Shown here: positions 16,311-25,449 of the stretch, in pieces
Layout of the letters: every line of letters begins with the position of its first letter
Numbering within the stretch: the first letter of the stretch is position 1
From: Komagataeibacter swingsii
GTDB taxonomy: Bacteria > Pseudomonadota > Alphaproteobacteria > Acetobacterales > Acetobacteraceae
Direction of reading: 5' to 3'
Assembly: GCF_003207895.1 (NCBI RefSeq)
Contig: NZ_NKUB01000014.1
Span: 1 to 64,000 of the forward strand
DNA: 64,000 nucleotides
Position numbers and translations under genes: made by a program
The notes under the pieces: generated by a model
Told to the model about the DNA's origin: nothing
Databases searched by the model: none
The model's input: the letters and a program-made list of their open reading frames with translations, nothing else

Positions 16311-16341
16311 ATGGCGGGGCAGCCATAAGCTACCCCGCCAT
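16311..16341 (-). terminator. Stem-loop downstream of ftsH
   Basis: A 9-bp stem (ATGGCGGGG / CCCCGCCAT) with a 13-nt loop begins 27 nt after the ftsH stop and is followed on the minus strand by GTTTGT. It probably ends the ftsH transcript, although the T-tract is short. Confidence 0.6.
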
Positions 16342-16367
16342 ATTCCTTTCCATCCGGATCAAACGTC

Positions 16368-18308
16368 CTAGCCAGCCGGTGCCGTACCAACGCCACCACC
16401 ACCTTCCGGTGCGGGCAGGGGCGCCACCGGGGCGGAAGGCGCCGAAGGCGGCACGGACGGGCGCCGGTTTTCGGGCATCGGGTCATCAACCACCACGCGC
16501 TCGATCTTCTCGCCTCGCAGCACCTGCCGGATTTCCTCACCCGTCAGGGTTTCATATTCCAGCAGGGCGCTACCCAGACGATGCAACTGGTCAATATGTT
16601 CCAGCAGCAGGCTGCGGGCACGGTCATAGGCCGCGTCGATCAGCTTGCGGACCTCGTTATCGATCTCGCGGGCCGTTTCCTCGGATACGTTCTTGTTCTG
16701 GGTCACGCTGTGGCCAAGGAACACTTCCTGCCCGTTGCCGCCATAGGCCACCATGCCCAGCTTTTCGCTCATGCCCCATTCGGTCACCATGCGGCGGGCC
16801 ACATCGGTCGCCATCTTGATGTCGCCCGAGGCCCCGGTGGAGACGTTGTCCGGGCCAAAGATAATCTCCTCCGCCGCGCGCCCGCCCATGGCCAGCGTCA
16901 GCTTGCCAATGCACCACGACCGGCTTTCGGAATAACGGTCCTTTTCCGGCAGGCTCATCACCATGCCCAGCGCACGGCCGCGCGGGATGATGGTCGCCTT
17001 GTGCACCGGATCGGAACCGGGCGTGAGGATACCGACAAGGGCATGGCCACCTTCGTGATAGGCGGTCATCTTCTTCTCGTCCTCGGTCATGACGAGGGAC
17101 CGGCGCTCGGCCCCCATCATCACCTTGTCCTTGGCATTCTCGAATTCCAGCATGGCGACGGTGCGCTTGCCCAGCCTGGCGGCCATAAGGGCCGCTTCGT
17201 TGACAAGGTTGGCCAGATCCGCACCCGAGAAACCGGGCGTGCCACGGGCAATCACCTTGGGGTCCACGTCGGATGCCAGCGGCACCTTGCGCATATGGAC
17301 ACGCAGGATCTTCTCGCGACCGGCCACATCCGGGTTGGGCACCACGACCTGACGGTCGAAGCGGCCGGGACGCAGCAGGGCGGGGTCAAGCACGTCGGGG
17401 CGGTTGGTGGCGGCAATCAGGATCACGCCCTCATTGCTGTCAAACCCGTCCATCTCGACCAGCATCTGGTTCAGGGTCTGCTCGCGCTCGTCATTCCCGC
17501 CGCCAAGCCCCGCGCCACGGTGGCGGCCAACGGCATCGATTTCGTCAATGAAGATGATGCAGGGCGCGGCCTTCTTGCCCTGTTCGAACATGTCACGGAC
17601 ACGCGAGGCGCCCACACCCACGAACATTTCCACGAAATCGGAACCGGAAATGGTGAAGAACGGCACGTTCGCCTCACCCGCGATGGCGCGCGCCAGCAGC
17701 GTCTTGCCGGTGCCGGGGGGGCCGACCAGCAGCACGCCCTTGGGGATCTTGCCGCCCAGGCGGGTAAATTTCTGCGGGTCACGCAGGAAGTCGACGATTT
17801 CCTGCAGTTCGCCCTTGGCTTCATCAATGCCCGCCACGTCATCAAAGGTCACGCGGCCCTGTTTTTCGGTCAGCATCCGCGCACGCGACTTGCCAAAGCC
17901 CATGGCGCGCCCGCCACCGGACTGCATCTGGCGCATGATGAAGATCCACGCACCCACCATAAGCAGCAGCGGCGCATAGTTGATGAGGTAACGCAGGAAG
18001 GGATTGGTGTCGCTTTCCAGTGGCTTGGCCGCGACCTCCACCCCCTTGTCCGTCAGGCGGGAAATCAGGGTCGGGTCCTGCGGCGCATACGTGTCGAACG
18101 AGGTGCCATCCGTCAATGTGCCGGTAATGTTATGTTCCTGCACCACGACGGACCGGACATGCCCGCTGTTCACATCCCCGATGAAATCGGAATATGCGAG
18201 TTGCTGCGATGCGTGCTGCACGCTTCCCGGCTGGAAAACGTTAAACAGCAGCAGCAACAGGACGATGATGATAACCCACAGGGCCAGGTTACGGCCGAAA
18301 TTGTTCAT
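16368..18308 (-). CDS. ftsH: ATP-dependent zinc metalloprotease FtsH
   Basis: The 646-residue membrane AAA+ protease degrades misfolded membrane proteins and regulatory substrates. Two membrane spans (about residues 8-28 and 105-123, [12 protein letters not shown]) flank a periplasmic domain. The AAA domain has [21 protein letters not shown] and the second region of homology [19 protein letters not shown]. The zinc protease motif is HEGGH. The C-terminus is Pro/Ala-rich. ATG 18308 (MNNFGRN) matches the usual start and has AGGCAAG before it. It follows tilS, as in many proteobacteria. Confidence 0.96.
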   Translation of the reverse strand: MNNFGRNLALWVIIIVLLLLLFNVFQPGSVQHASQQLAYSDFIGDVNSGHVRSVVVQEHNITGTLTDGTSFDTYAPQDPTLISRLTDKGVEVAAKPLESDTNPFLRYLINYAPLLLMVGAWIFIMRQMQSGGGRAMGFGKSRARMLTEKQGRVTFDDVAGIDEAKGELQEIVDFLRDPQKFTRLGGKIPKGVLLVGPPGTGKTLLARAIAGEANVPFFTISGSDFVEMFVGVGASRVRDMFEQGKKAAPCIIFIDEIDAVGRHRGAGLGGGNDEREQTLNQMLVEMDGFDSNEGVILIAATNRPDVLDPALLRPGRFDRQVVVPNPDVAGREKILRVHMRKVPLASDVDPKVIARGTPGFSGADLANLVNEAALMAARLGKRTVAMLEFENAKDKVMMGAERRSLVMTEDEKKMTAYHEGGHALVGILTPGSDPVHKATIIPRGRALGMVMSLPEKDRYSESRSWCIGKLTLAMGGRAAEEIIFGPDNVSTGASGDIKMATDVARRMVTEWGMSEKLGMVAYGGNGQEVFLGHSVTQNKNVSEETAREIDNEVRKLIDAAYDRARSLLLEHIDQLHRLGSALLEYETLTGEEIRQVLRGEKIERVVVDDPMPENRRPSVPPSAPSAPVAPLPAPEGGGGVGTAPAG

Positions 18309-18383
18309 CTTGCCTACTGTTCCATGCGCTGGCCCCTTCGCCATCACCCCACGCGGGCAGACGAACAGACGCCACGTTCACTA

Positions 18384-18404
18384 CGTCCTATCATACATAG
18401 GACG
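18384..18404. repeat. 8-bp hairpin between tilS and ftsH
   Basis: CGTCCTAT and ATAGGACG are perfect complements around a 5-nt loop. There is no T-tract on either strand. It may be an operator or a leader structure of ftsH. Confidence 0.4.
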
Positions 18405-18439
18405 ATCAAGGGACATTCACACCCCCAATCCACCACCTT

Positions 18440-19714
18440 TTATGACAATGGATCAGAAGGCCCGTCATCGGCAGCATAAAACATGGCTCCGGGCAGCACG
18501 GGATGGGGTGGCTGGTTCACAAAAACCGCATCGGCCACGCAATCCAGCATGCGCAGCCCCATATGCGGAACGGCCATGACCCGTCCATCATGCCACAGCG
18601 CGGGCAGCGTGCGCAACACGCGCGCGGGCCAGATGGAACGCGACCGGCCGGGCGGCCACCACGACGCCACGGCCCCCGCTGCCCCCATGGTCCACCCTGA
18701 TGGCAGGGACCGCGCCCGCAGCACGAAGCGCCGGTCCCATGCATCGCCCGCGCGGGCGGGCATGGGGGGGGCAAGTGCCGATTCCTCACGCGCGATGATC
18801 CACTGCCCGTCGCGCCACGGGATGATGGCCGCACCCGCTAGGGTTGCGGGCCGGGGCGCATGGGCCAGCCTTTCGACAGCCTCGCGCCCCGGCGGGTAAT
18901 CCCGCCCCCCGACCACGCCGATCAGGGCGGAAAGCAGTCGTGCAGGCGCCAGCGCCGTCGGCAGCACCACCCAGCCCCCGCAATGGAAGCGTGCATGGGC
19001 TGCAAGCCACCGCGCATCCGCCCCGTCGCGCGCCATGCGCCCGGCCCCCGCGTGCCACGCCGTGGCCAGCAACCGCGCGCCACGCCCCCCGTCATGCGCC
19101 AGCGCCAAGCGCGCCCGCGCGCGTTCCGTACGCAGGTCATGGTTCGACGGGTCTTCCACCCATGCCACCCCCGCCGCGCGGACCGTGGCATACAGGGCAG
19201 CCTTGGCAATGCCCAGCAGGGGCCGGACAATGCGCACATCGGCCACAGGAATCGCAGCAGCCATGGCCGCCAGCCCGTCATCGCCACTGGCGGCGCGCCT
19301 GCGCATCATGACCGTTTCGGCCTGATCCCCCGCATGATGCGCCACCAGCAGGTCCAGCGCCCCGATTTCCCGACACGCCGCAAACAGGGCCTGGTAGCGC
19401 ATGCGCCGGGCACGTTCCGCCATGCGCGGCCCGCGCGCCAGCCCGGTCAGGGCCAGCAAGTGCGCGGGAATGCCAAGCATGGACAGCCGGGTCAGGGTCT
19501 GCTCGGCTTCGGACCGGGATTCGGCACGCAGCCCATGATCGACCACCAGAGCGACCACGTCATGCCGCCATTGCCGCGCAAGGATGGCCAGCGCCATGCT
19601 GTCCGCCCCACCCGATACGGCAACCGCCACCGGCACGCCCTGGCCCGGCCACGGCCCAAGGGACGCCATCATGGCGGCAAAACGTGACGGACTGACCGGT
19701 TCAGCCGAAAGCAC
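18440..19714 (-). CDS. tilS: tRNA(Ile)-lysidine synthase
   Basis: The 424-residue enzyme modifies the CAU anticodon of tRNA-Ile2 with lysine so that it reads AUA. The N-terminal PP-loop ATPase motif AVSGGADSMALA is at about residues 31-42, followed by VDHGLRAESRSEAEQ and LLVAHHAGDQAETVMMR, both TilS signatures. The C-terminal substrate-binding part is divergent, as is usual. The start is GTG 19714, preceded by AAAGGG. It lies 17 nt after cpoB and before ftsH, in the conserved tol-pal-cpoB-tilS-ftsH order. Confidence 0.93.
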   Translation of the reverse strand: MLSAEPVSPSRFAAMMASLGPWPGQGVPVAVAVSGGADSMALAILARQWRHDVVALVVDHGLRAESRSEAEQTLTRLSMLGIPAHLLALTGLARGPRMAERARRMRYQALFAACREIGALDLLVAHHAGDQAETVMMRRRAASGDDGLAAMAAAIPVADVRIVRPLLGIAKAALYATVRAAGVAWVEDPSNHDLRTERARARLALAHDGGRGARLLATAWHAGAGRMARDGADARWLAAHARFHCGGWVVLPTALAPARLLSALIGVVGGRDYPPGREAVERLAHAPRPATLAGAAIIPWRDGQWIIAREESALAPPMPARAGDAWDRRFVLRARSLPSGWTMGAAGAVASWWPPGRSRSIWPARVLRTLPALWHDGRVMAVPHMGLRMLDCVADAVFVNQPPHPVLPGAMFYAADDGPSDPLS

Positions 19715-19731
19715 CAGCGCCCTTTCGCCGG

Positions 19732-20475
19732 TCAGCTACACTTGGCGCGTTTGCGGTAGACCTGCTCGGCCGACTTGATGCGGGCGGCAGGTTCGGGAAA
19801 CTCGCTGGACAGCTTGTCCAGCGCCTGACAGGCCGATGCCCTGTCATTCAACGCCACAAGCGTTGCCGCCACCCCCAGCAGGGCGCTGGGCGCGCGCGGC
19901 CCATGCGGGGCGCGATTATAGGCGTCATAATAGGCCAGCGCCGACTGACGGTACTGTTTCTGCCCCGCCAGCGACTGGGCCAGCAGGTACTGGGCATCCA
20001 CCAGTCGCGGCGATTTCGGACCGGACAGCACCTGCTGCGCGTCAGCCTGCGCCGTGGCGTAATCCTGTTTCAGCAGCGCATCATTGCCGGCCTTCAGCAC
20101 GTCATCAGGCGATCGCTTGGCGGCCGCCGGGGCAGCAGGGGCGGCAGTGGCCGCCGCTGGCGGGGCAAGGGTGCCGGAACCCGTGCCGCCATGGCCATGC
20201 TGCATGGCGAAATCCATGTCACCGATCTGCTTGCTCAGGGCGGCATTCTGCTGCTGCACCTGATTGGTCAACTGGTCGATCTGGCCACGCATTTCCCGCG
20301 TCTGGTCCTCCAGCGCGTTTACACGGTCAAGCAGTTGCAGGGTCAGGGTATTGTCACCAGCAGCCTGCGCCAGCCCCATGCCCGCCAGCGAGACCCCGCC
20401 GGCCAGCACGCCCACCCTGCCCCACCGCCGGCACAGGAACGGGAGCGAAAGGAAACATGACATCACAGACTGCAT
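19732..20475 (-). CDS. cpoB: Cell division coordinator CpoB (YbgF)
   Basis: The 247-residue periplasmic protein links Tol-Pal to peptidoglycan synthesis during constriction. A signal peptide is followed by an N-terminal coiled coil (LLDRVNALEDQTREMRGQID, then QLTNQVQQQNAALSKQI) that trimerises. An Ala/Pro linker and TPR repeats follow, starting near DDVLKAGNDALLKQDY. I start at ATG 20475 because longer frames would run across the pal terminator. It lies after pal, the standard place. Two cysteines are present near the end (ASACQAL and KRAKC). Confidence 0.9.
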   Translation of the reverse strand: MQSVMSCFLSLPFLCRRWGRVGVLAGGVSLAGMGLAQAAGDNTLTLQLLDRVNALEDQTREMRGQIDQLTNQVQQQNAALSKQIGDMDFAMQHGHGGTGSGTLAPPAAATAAPAAPAAAKRSPDDVLKAGNDALLKQDYATAQADAQQVLSGPKSPRLVDAQYLLAQSLAGQKQYRQSALAYYDAYNRAPHGPRAPSALLGVAATLVALNDRASACQALDKLSSEFPEPAARIKSAEQVYRKRAKCS

Positions 20476-20510
20476 GGACCAAACCCTTTGAAACACAAGA
20501 CATGCATACC

Positions 20511-20549
20511 TAAAACAAAACCGGCCGAGCGATAAGCGCCCGGCCGGTT
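20511..20549 (-). terminator. Intrinsic terminator after pal
   Basis: A perfect 9-bp stem (AACCGGCCG / CGGCCGGTT, 20519-20549) with a 13-nt loop is followed on the minus strand by TTTTGTTTTA. It lies between the pal stop and the cpoB start and should reduce read-through into cpoB. Confidence 0.8.
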
Positions 20550-20586
20550 CCATCACTGTCACGCCATCAGAAGCGTGGGCAGAAAC

Positions 20587-21057
20587 TTACTGTACCGCCG
20601 TGATGGCGTTACGGTTCTGGGCCCAGGACGCTTCGTCATCACCAACAGCGGTCGGACGGTCCTTACCATAGGAAATGGTGGTGATGCGCGATGCATCGAC
20701 ACCCTTTGCCACCAGGTAGTCATGCGCCGCGTTGGCACGACGCTCACCCAGCGCGATGTTGTATTCTTCCGTGCCACGATCATCGCAGTTGCCAGCGATC
20801 TGCACGTGCACCTGCGGGTACTTGGCCAGCCATGCAGCCTGCTTGTCCAGCGTGGCCTTCGCATCGCTCGACAGCGTGTTCTGGTTGAACGCGAACAGGA
20901 CGCGATCACCAGCGGTTGCGACCAGGTCAGCTTCGCTGCCCGGGGCCGGACCGACCTGCTGCGTTGCGGCGCCCGTGTTCACGTTCTTGTTCGCATGATC
21001 GGAACAGGCAGCGAGAAAAAGGGCCATACCGGCCGCACCAAGAAGCTTCAGTTTCAT
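20587..21057 (-). CDS. pal: Peptidoglycan-associated lipoprotein Pal
   Basis: The 156-residue outer-membrane lipoprotein has a signal peptide with lipobox LAAC and a C-terminal OmpA-like peptidoglycan-binding domain (VLFAFNQNTLSSDAKATLD, then IAGNCDDRGTEEYNIALGERRA). It ties the outer membrane to the cell wall and interacts with TolB. ATG 21057 gives a normal Pal length; the frame extends upstream without a signal peptide and is rejected. A 247-bp structured spacer separates it from tolB, and a strong terminator follows. Confidence 0.95.
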   Translation of the reverse strand: MKLKLLGAAGMALFLAACSDHANKNVNTGAATQQVGPAPGSEADLVATAGDRVLFAFNQNTLSSDAKATLDKQAAWLAKYPQVHVQIAGNCDDRGTEEYNIALGERRANAAHDYLVAKGVDASRITTISYGKDRPTAVGDDEASWAQNRNAITAVQ

Positions 21058-21225
21058 TACTTTTGATCCTGGATCGGTTTCATTGCTTGAAACCATTTGT
21101 TGAATTTCCGGATTTAAATATAGAACGGTCCCGAGTCTCGTTGCGCCCTGCCAAACAAACTGTCCAACAGAAACTCGCGATCGCTGGAAACCACCACTAC
21201 CATAGAGGTAAAATCCGGCCATAGT

Positions 21226-21298
21226 CAATGTTGGACAAACACATACCCGCCATTTGCTAAATGATTAGGTGGCGGAATATTATCTGTCCAACATATTG
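21226..21298 (-). other. Nested stem-loops in the tolB-pal spacer
   Basis: Three nested complementary pairs occur: CAATGTTGGACA (21226-21237) with TGTCCAACATATTG (21285-21298, one bulge), CCGCCA (21247-21252) with TGGCGG (21270-21275), and CTAA (21257-21260) with TTAG (21265-21268). A third TGTCCAACA lies at 21161. The RNA downstream of tolB should be strongly folded, possibly for processing or termination. Confidence 0.55.
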
Positions 21299-21304
21299 AA
21301 AGCA

Positions 21305-22672
21305 TTATTTGTTTAGCGGCGACCATGTCGGGTCGGACGCGCTGCCCGCCGGCAGGGCACGTTCGTGGAAGCCGGTAATGTCAATTGTGCTGATACCTGT
21401 TGCAAATCCGGCACCATTATGGCCCGCCGCACTCTGGCGGCAGAAGGCCAGCACGCGGCCATTGGGGCAGAAGGTCGGGCTTTCCACCGTAAAGCCCTGC
21501 GTCAGGATCCGCTCCCCCGTTCCGTCAGGCGCCATGACCCCCAGCGAGAAGCTGCCATTGGCAATGCGCGAAAACGCGATCAGGTCGCCACGCGGGGACC
21601 AGACGGGCGACCCGTAATTGCCATGGCCATAGGAAATCCGCTTCGCGTCGCCGCCTGCGGCACTCATGATATAAAGCTGCGGTGAACCGCCACGGTCGGA
21701 GTTGAAGACGATCTGCGACCCGTCGGGGCTGTAGGACGGGCTGGTGTCAATCGCGCCGGTGGACGTGATCTGCCGCCGCGCCATCGTGGCCAGATCAACC
21801 GTATAGATGTCCGACCCGCCACCGCGTGTAACCGACAGGACCACGGAGCGCCCGTCGGGGGAGAAATGGGGCGCGAAGGAAATACCCGAAAAATCACCCA
21901 GCAGTCTCTGCTGCCCGGTATTCAGGTTGAACAGGTAAACACGCGGCCTGTAGTTGGCATACGACATGAATGCCAGTTCACTATTTGCCGGATTGAAACG
22001 CGGCGTCAGCGTCAGCCACTGCCCGTTGGTCAGGTAACGGCTGTCCGCCCCGTCCTGATCCATGATGGCCAGCCGGGTGGTCTGGTGCGCGCGCGGGCCG
22101 GAACGGGCGATATAGGCAATGCGGGAATTGAAATATCCCTGCTCGCCCAGCAGGCGGCCATAGATCACATCGGCGATCACATGCGCGATGCGCCGCCAGT
22201 CCTGGGCCGCGGCGGTATAGGCCGTGCCCTGGATCTGCTTGCCGGTCATGACATCCCACAGGCGGAATTCCACACGCAGGCTGCTGCCCTGGTCCACGAC
22301 CTTGCCCGTCACGGCCGCGCGCGCGCCCATGGACTTGTAGCTGCCAAAGTCAGGCGTGCCCTGCGGCATGCTGGCGCTGATGGGACGGAACAGGCCGCAA
22401 TTGCCCAGATCGGCGGAAATGACATCCGTGATCTGCTGCGCAACGCCACCGCCCAGCGAAGGCAGGACAATGGGAATGGGCGCGGTGCGGGCCTGGTCTA
22501 CCGTGATTTCGGCATCGCCCGCCTGCGCGTGGGCGGCACCCGCGGCAAACAGCGGCGTGGCCATAAGGCCACCGGCCACACCCGCCCCCATGAAACCGCG
22601 ACGGCCCAGAAAGGCCGCGGCCAGCCGGTCGGCATCATCATCGGGAATCAAAGGCTTTACGCTTGACGTCAT
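21305..22672 (-). CDS. tolB: Tol-Pal system protein TolB
   Basis: The 455-residue periplasmic protein has an N-terminal domain and a C-terminal six-bladed propeller with repeated segments such as [36 protein letters not shown] and [16 protein letters not shown]. It connects TolA to Pal. The signal peptide carries a twin arginine ([12 protein letters not shown]24-R25) before the hydrophobic stretch and ends AHAQA, which resembles a Tat rather than a Sec signal. ATG 22672 has GGCGAGGAGAGG just upstream. It begins 31 nt after tolA. Confidence 0.95.
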   Translation of the reverse strand: MTSSVKPLIPDDDADRLAAAFLGRRGFMGAGVAGGLMATPLFAAGAAHAQAGDAEITVDQARTAPIPIVLPSLGGGVAQQITDVISADLGNCGLFRPISASMPQGTPDFGSYKSMGARAAVTGKVVDQGSSLRVEFRLWDVMTGKQIQGTAYTAAAQDWRRIAHVIADVIYGRLLGEQGYFNSRIAYIARSGPRAHQTTRLAIMDQDGADSRYLTNGQWLTLTPRFNPANSELAFMSYANYRPRVYLFNLNTGQQRLLGDFSGISFAPHFSPDGRSVVLSVTRGGGSDIYTVDLATMARRQITSTGAIDTSPSYSPDGSQIVFNSDRGGSPQLYIMSAAGGDAKRISYGHGNYGSPVWSPRGDLIAFSRIANGSFSLGVMAPDGTGERILTQGFTVESPTFCPNGRVLAFCRQSAAGHNGAGFATGISTIDITGFHERALPAGSASDPTWSPLNK

Positions 22673-22702
22673 TTTCCTCTCCTCGCCTTCGTCCACTGTT
22701 GT

Positions 22703-23695
22703 TCAGGGACGGAATACGAATTTCAGTTGCCGGGTCTGGCCCAGAAGGTTCTGCGGAATGGGCAGTTTGGCACAGGTGGGGCTGAGCACCGCATCACGCG
22801 CACGTTCCGCCAGCGCGCGGTAGGACGGGTCCGACGCCATCTGTGCCTGTGTCTGGGGGGCAAAGTCCACCAGGCGCGCCGTGCCCGTCTCATCCACCGT
22901 CACGACCAGATGCGCCACGAACTGGGCATAATTACGCGCGGCCGTATCTTCCGAATAGCAGCGGCGCACGGAATTGCCGATCGCCTTCTGCTGCGTTGCG
23001 GTCAGCGCGCTGGTGATGTCCCCGTCCGGCGTCCCGCCGCCATCGGGCGCGCCGCCCTGCTGCGGGTTGGGCCGCGCCTTGGGCGGGTGGGTCTGCTTCT
23101 GGTCCGCGCGGAAGGAATCCAGCGTCGCCAGCAGGGAATGCGTATCGGGCACGTGCTTCTTCGCCTCGTTGGGCTGCGTCGTGCTTGAACGCTCCTGCAC
23201 CTTGGGTGCCGCCGTCGGGTCCGGCTGGGCCGAAGGGGGCACCGGGGCATGGGCCTGTGCCGGGGCGGCCTTGGCTGGCGTGGGCGGCAGCTTCACCGCA
23301 TCGGGCGAAGGCTGCTCCTCACGCGGGGGCGTTGGCGCGTCGGGCACCGGCCTGGACACCTGCTGCGGCGGCGGCATGGGGGGTGGCGGCGGGGGCGGGG
23401 GTGCGGCTTCCTCGTTGGGAGCCTTTTCCGGCGGGGTGGGCGCGGGCGGCGCCTCCTGCCGGACCGGCGCTGGCGCCGGGGCGGGCCTGGGCGCCGGCTT
23501 GTCCCCCTTGTGCGGGGTGGACGTGCCGGTATCGGCCGCGAATTCCATCTCGATCGTGGGGGGCGGCGGCGGTTCCTTGGGTACCGGCACCGGCATCCGC
23601 AGCAGCACGGCCAGCAGCAGCGCGACATGCAGCCCGCCCGACACAATGACGGAACGCCGCATGAGGATACGTTCGGAACGACGCGGTGGCACCAC
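22703..23695 (-). CDS. tolA: Tol-Pal system inner membrane protein TolA
   Basis: The 330-residue protein has an N-terminal membrane span (VIVSGGLHVALLLAVLL) with the Ser-x3-His pair that contacts TolQR. A long Pro/Ala-rich periplasmic stretch covers about residues 40-200, in place of the usual Lys/Ala helix. The C-terminal TonB-like domain has VRRCYSEDTAARNYAQFVAH with a conserved Tyr/Cys and VTVDETGTARLVDFAP. It transmits proton-motive energy to TolB-Pal. The start is GTG 23695, with ATG 23662 possible. It sits between tolR and tolB. Confidence 0.9.
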   Translation of the reverse strand: MVPPRRSERILMRRSVIVSGGLHVALLLAVLLRMPVPVPKEPPPPPTIEMEFAADTGTSTPHKGDKPAPRPAPAPAPVRQEAPPAPTPPEKAPNEEAAPPPPPPPPMPPPQQVSRPVPDAPTPPREEQPSPDAVKLPPTPAKAAPAQAHAPVPPSAQPDPTAAPKVQERSSTTQPNEAKKHVPDTHSLLATLDSFRADQKQTHPPKARPNPQQGGAPDGGGTPDGDITSALTATQQKAIGNSVRRCYSEDTAARNYAQFVAHLVVTVDETGTARLVDFAPQTQAQMASDPSYRALAERARDAVLSPTCAKLPIPQNLLGQTRQLKFVFRP

Positions 23696-23725
23696 GATCA
23701 GACGGCTCCCGGTATCAGGTTCAGC

Positions 23726-24166
23726 TTAATGGCCGCCGGGCGGCTGCTGCGCCAGCAGCGCCACATGCGTAAAGCCACCTGCCGTGATCTGGCCCATGAC
23801 CTGCATCACCCGGCCATAGTCGATATGGGAGTCCCCGCGCACGAAAATGCGGTGTTCACGGTCATTCTGGGCCGCCGCCTTGAGCTGGTCCACCAGCTGG
23901 TCGGGCGAGACGGGATCATCGCCCAGGTACAGGTCGCCATTGGACCGGATCGAGACGGTAATCGGCTTGGTGTCGGTATTGACCGGGGCCGCGTCCGTCT
24001 TGGGCAGGTCCACGTTCACGCCGCTGGTCATCATGGGCGCCGTCACCATGAAGATGATGAGCAGCACCAGCATCACGTCAACCAAGGGGGTGACGTTGAT
24101 ATCCGCCATGGGCCGCCGCTTGCGCCGGCGTCCGCGCAGGTCGCTCAGGCTTGCCCCCATGCTCAC
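23726..24166 (-). CDS. tolR: Tol-Pal system protein TolR
   Basis: The 146-residue ExbD/TolR protein has one membrane span with the proton-path aspartate (INVTPLVDVMLVLLIIFMVT) and a periplasmic dimerisation domain. With TolQ it forms the proton channel that energises TolA. The GTG start at 24166 overlaps the tolQ stop, implying coupled translation; ATG 24160 is an alternative. AAAGGGG lies just upstream. Confidence 0.94.
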   Translation of the reverse strand: MSMGASLSDLRGRRRKRRPMADINVTPLVDVMLVLLIIFMVTAPMMTSGVNVDLPKTDAAPVNTDTKPITVSIRSNGDLYLGDDPVSPDQLVDQLKAAAQNDREHRIFVRGDSHIDYGRVMQVMGQITAGGFTHVALLAQQPPGGH

Positions 24167-24882
24167 GCACCCCTTTCTTCGGACTGGCGCGACAGGATGG
24201 CGGCGAATTCGGTGCCGAAGGCGTCCAGCCGGTCCTCGAACACGCTCATGCTGTTGCTGATCACGTTATAGGCGATCACCGCCGGGATGGCCGTGACAAG
24301 GCCGATGGCGGTCGCGAACAGGGCTTCGGAAATACCGGGGGCCACGACGGACAGGTTGGTGTTGTGCATCGCCGCGATCGACCCGAAGGCATGCATGATG
24401 CCCCATACCGTACCGAACAGGCCGATGAACGGCGCCACCGGCCCGATGGTGGCAAGGAAGATGATCCACCGGTTCAGGCGGTCCATTTCCCGCGTGATGG
24501 TGATGGCCATAGCGCGGTTGACACGATCCTGCACCCCGCCATGCACCAGGTCGATGCCGGTAATGCGCGACGAACGCCGCCATTCCCCCATCGCGGCGCC
24601 AAATACGGCGGCCATAGGGTGGACGGGCTTCGCGCCATCGGATTCGTACAGGTCATCAAGGCTGCCACCGGCCCAGAAGCGTTCCTCAAAATCATTCGCC
24701 TGCCGGTTGACCCGGCGGATGGTCGTGAATTTGTCGAAGATGATTGCCCACACAATCACACTGCAGGTCACCAGGCCAATCATTACCAGCTTGACGACAA
24801 TCGATGCGTGCATGAACAGCGCCCACATCGACAGATCACCTGCTGCAGCGCCCAGATTCGCCGCGTTAACCGCTTGGTCCAA
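24163..24882 (-). CDS. tolQ: Tol-Pal system protein TolQ
   Basis: The 239-residue MotA/TolQ/ExbB protein has three membrane spans: about residues 26-48 (IVVKLVMIGLVTCSVIVWA), IIFLATIGPVAPFIGLFGTV, and SEALFATAIGLVTAIPAVIA. It contains the family's conserved GLFGTVWGIM and T..A.GL..AIPA motifs. The start is a TTG (24882), supported by AGGAGG 5 nt upstream. tolR overlaps its end by 4 nt. It heads the tolQRAB-pal block; a 147-bp gap separates it from ybgC, so a promoter may lie there. Confidence 0.95.
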   Translation of the reverse strand: MDQAVNAANLGAAAGDLSMWALFMHASIVVKLVMIGLVTCSVIVWAIIFDKFTTIRRVNRQANDFEERFWAGGSLDDLYESDGAKPVHPMAAVFGAAMGEWRRSSRITGIDLVHGGVQDRVNRAMAITITREMDRLNRWIIFLATIGPVAPFIGLFGTVWGIMHAFGSIAAMHNTNLSVVAPGISEALFATAIGLVTAIPAVIAYNVISNSMSVFEDRLDAFGTEFAAILSRQSEERGA

Positions 24883-25029
24883 ATATACCTCCTGCCCACC
24901 TTGACCGTTCGCACAAACACGAAACTTGCCCCTTTAGCAAGTCGCGGCCAACCCGCTTTCCGCACAGCCTTGCGTCCCGGTCAACCCATGGCACGAAAAG
25001 CACATGCATACTGCATGCCTTCGTCAGGC

Positions 25030-25449
25030 TCAGGCCACGAGTCCGCGCAAAAGATCACGCCATCGCGGCGGAAATCGGGCAGCGCGCCCGTCCTGCGCGC
25101 GCACGCAGGCCAGGCGGACATCCAGCGACCCGCACCCCAGGTCCCCCTCCCCGTCCGCACGGTAAAAATCCTGCATGAGCCGGCAGCTTGCCGCCCCGAG
25201 TTCCGTCAGCCGAGTCGTGATGCGCACGATGTCATCCAGCCGCAGCGGGGCGCGGTAGTCGATGGCCGCGTGCCGCACCACGAAGGCCAGCCCGTAATCG
25301 GCCAGCAGGTCGGACGCCGCCAGCCCCTGCGCGCGGATGGCTTCCGTGCGGGCGCGTTCGGCCAGCGCAAGGTAGCGGGCGTGATAGACCACGCCACCCG
25401 CGTCCGTATCCTCGTAATAGATACGGAAATCGATATTATGTTCCACCAT
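25030..25449 (-). CDS. ybgC: Tol-Pal-associated acyl-CoA thioesterase YbgC
   Basis: The 139-residue hotdog-fold thioesterase has the YbgC/4-HBA-CoA active-site region YYEDTDAGGVVYHARYLALA, with the catalytic Asp in DTDAGG. It hydrolyses acyl-CoA or acyl-ACP thioesters and is often linked to phospholipid metabolism near Tol-Pal. Its ATG overlaps the ruvB stop by one base. It is the last gene before the tolQ gap in the ruvCAB-ybgC-tol order typical of proteobacteria. Confidence 0.92.
   Translation of the reverse strand: MVEHNIDFRIYYEDTDAGGVVYHARYLALAERARTEAIRAQGLAASDLLADYGLAFVVRHAAIDYRAPLRLDDIVRITTRLTELGAASCRLMQDFYRADGEGDLGCGSLDVRLACVRAQDGRAARFPPRWRDLLRGLVA

Noticed and set aside
13686-18308. 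TPP riboswitch for thiD in the folP-glmM-thiD run
   Set aside because: No THI-box sequence (CTGAGA ... ACCTGATC type) was found upstream of folP, glmM or thiD.
16581-18479. 632-codon plus-strand frame opposite ftsH
   Set aside because: It is antisense to ftsH, which has full AAA and HEGGH motifs.
20476-20562. Longer N-terminus of CpoB starting at 20562
   Set aside because: The extra 29 codons would be encoded by the pal terminator hairpin and would bury the signal peptide.
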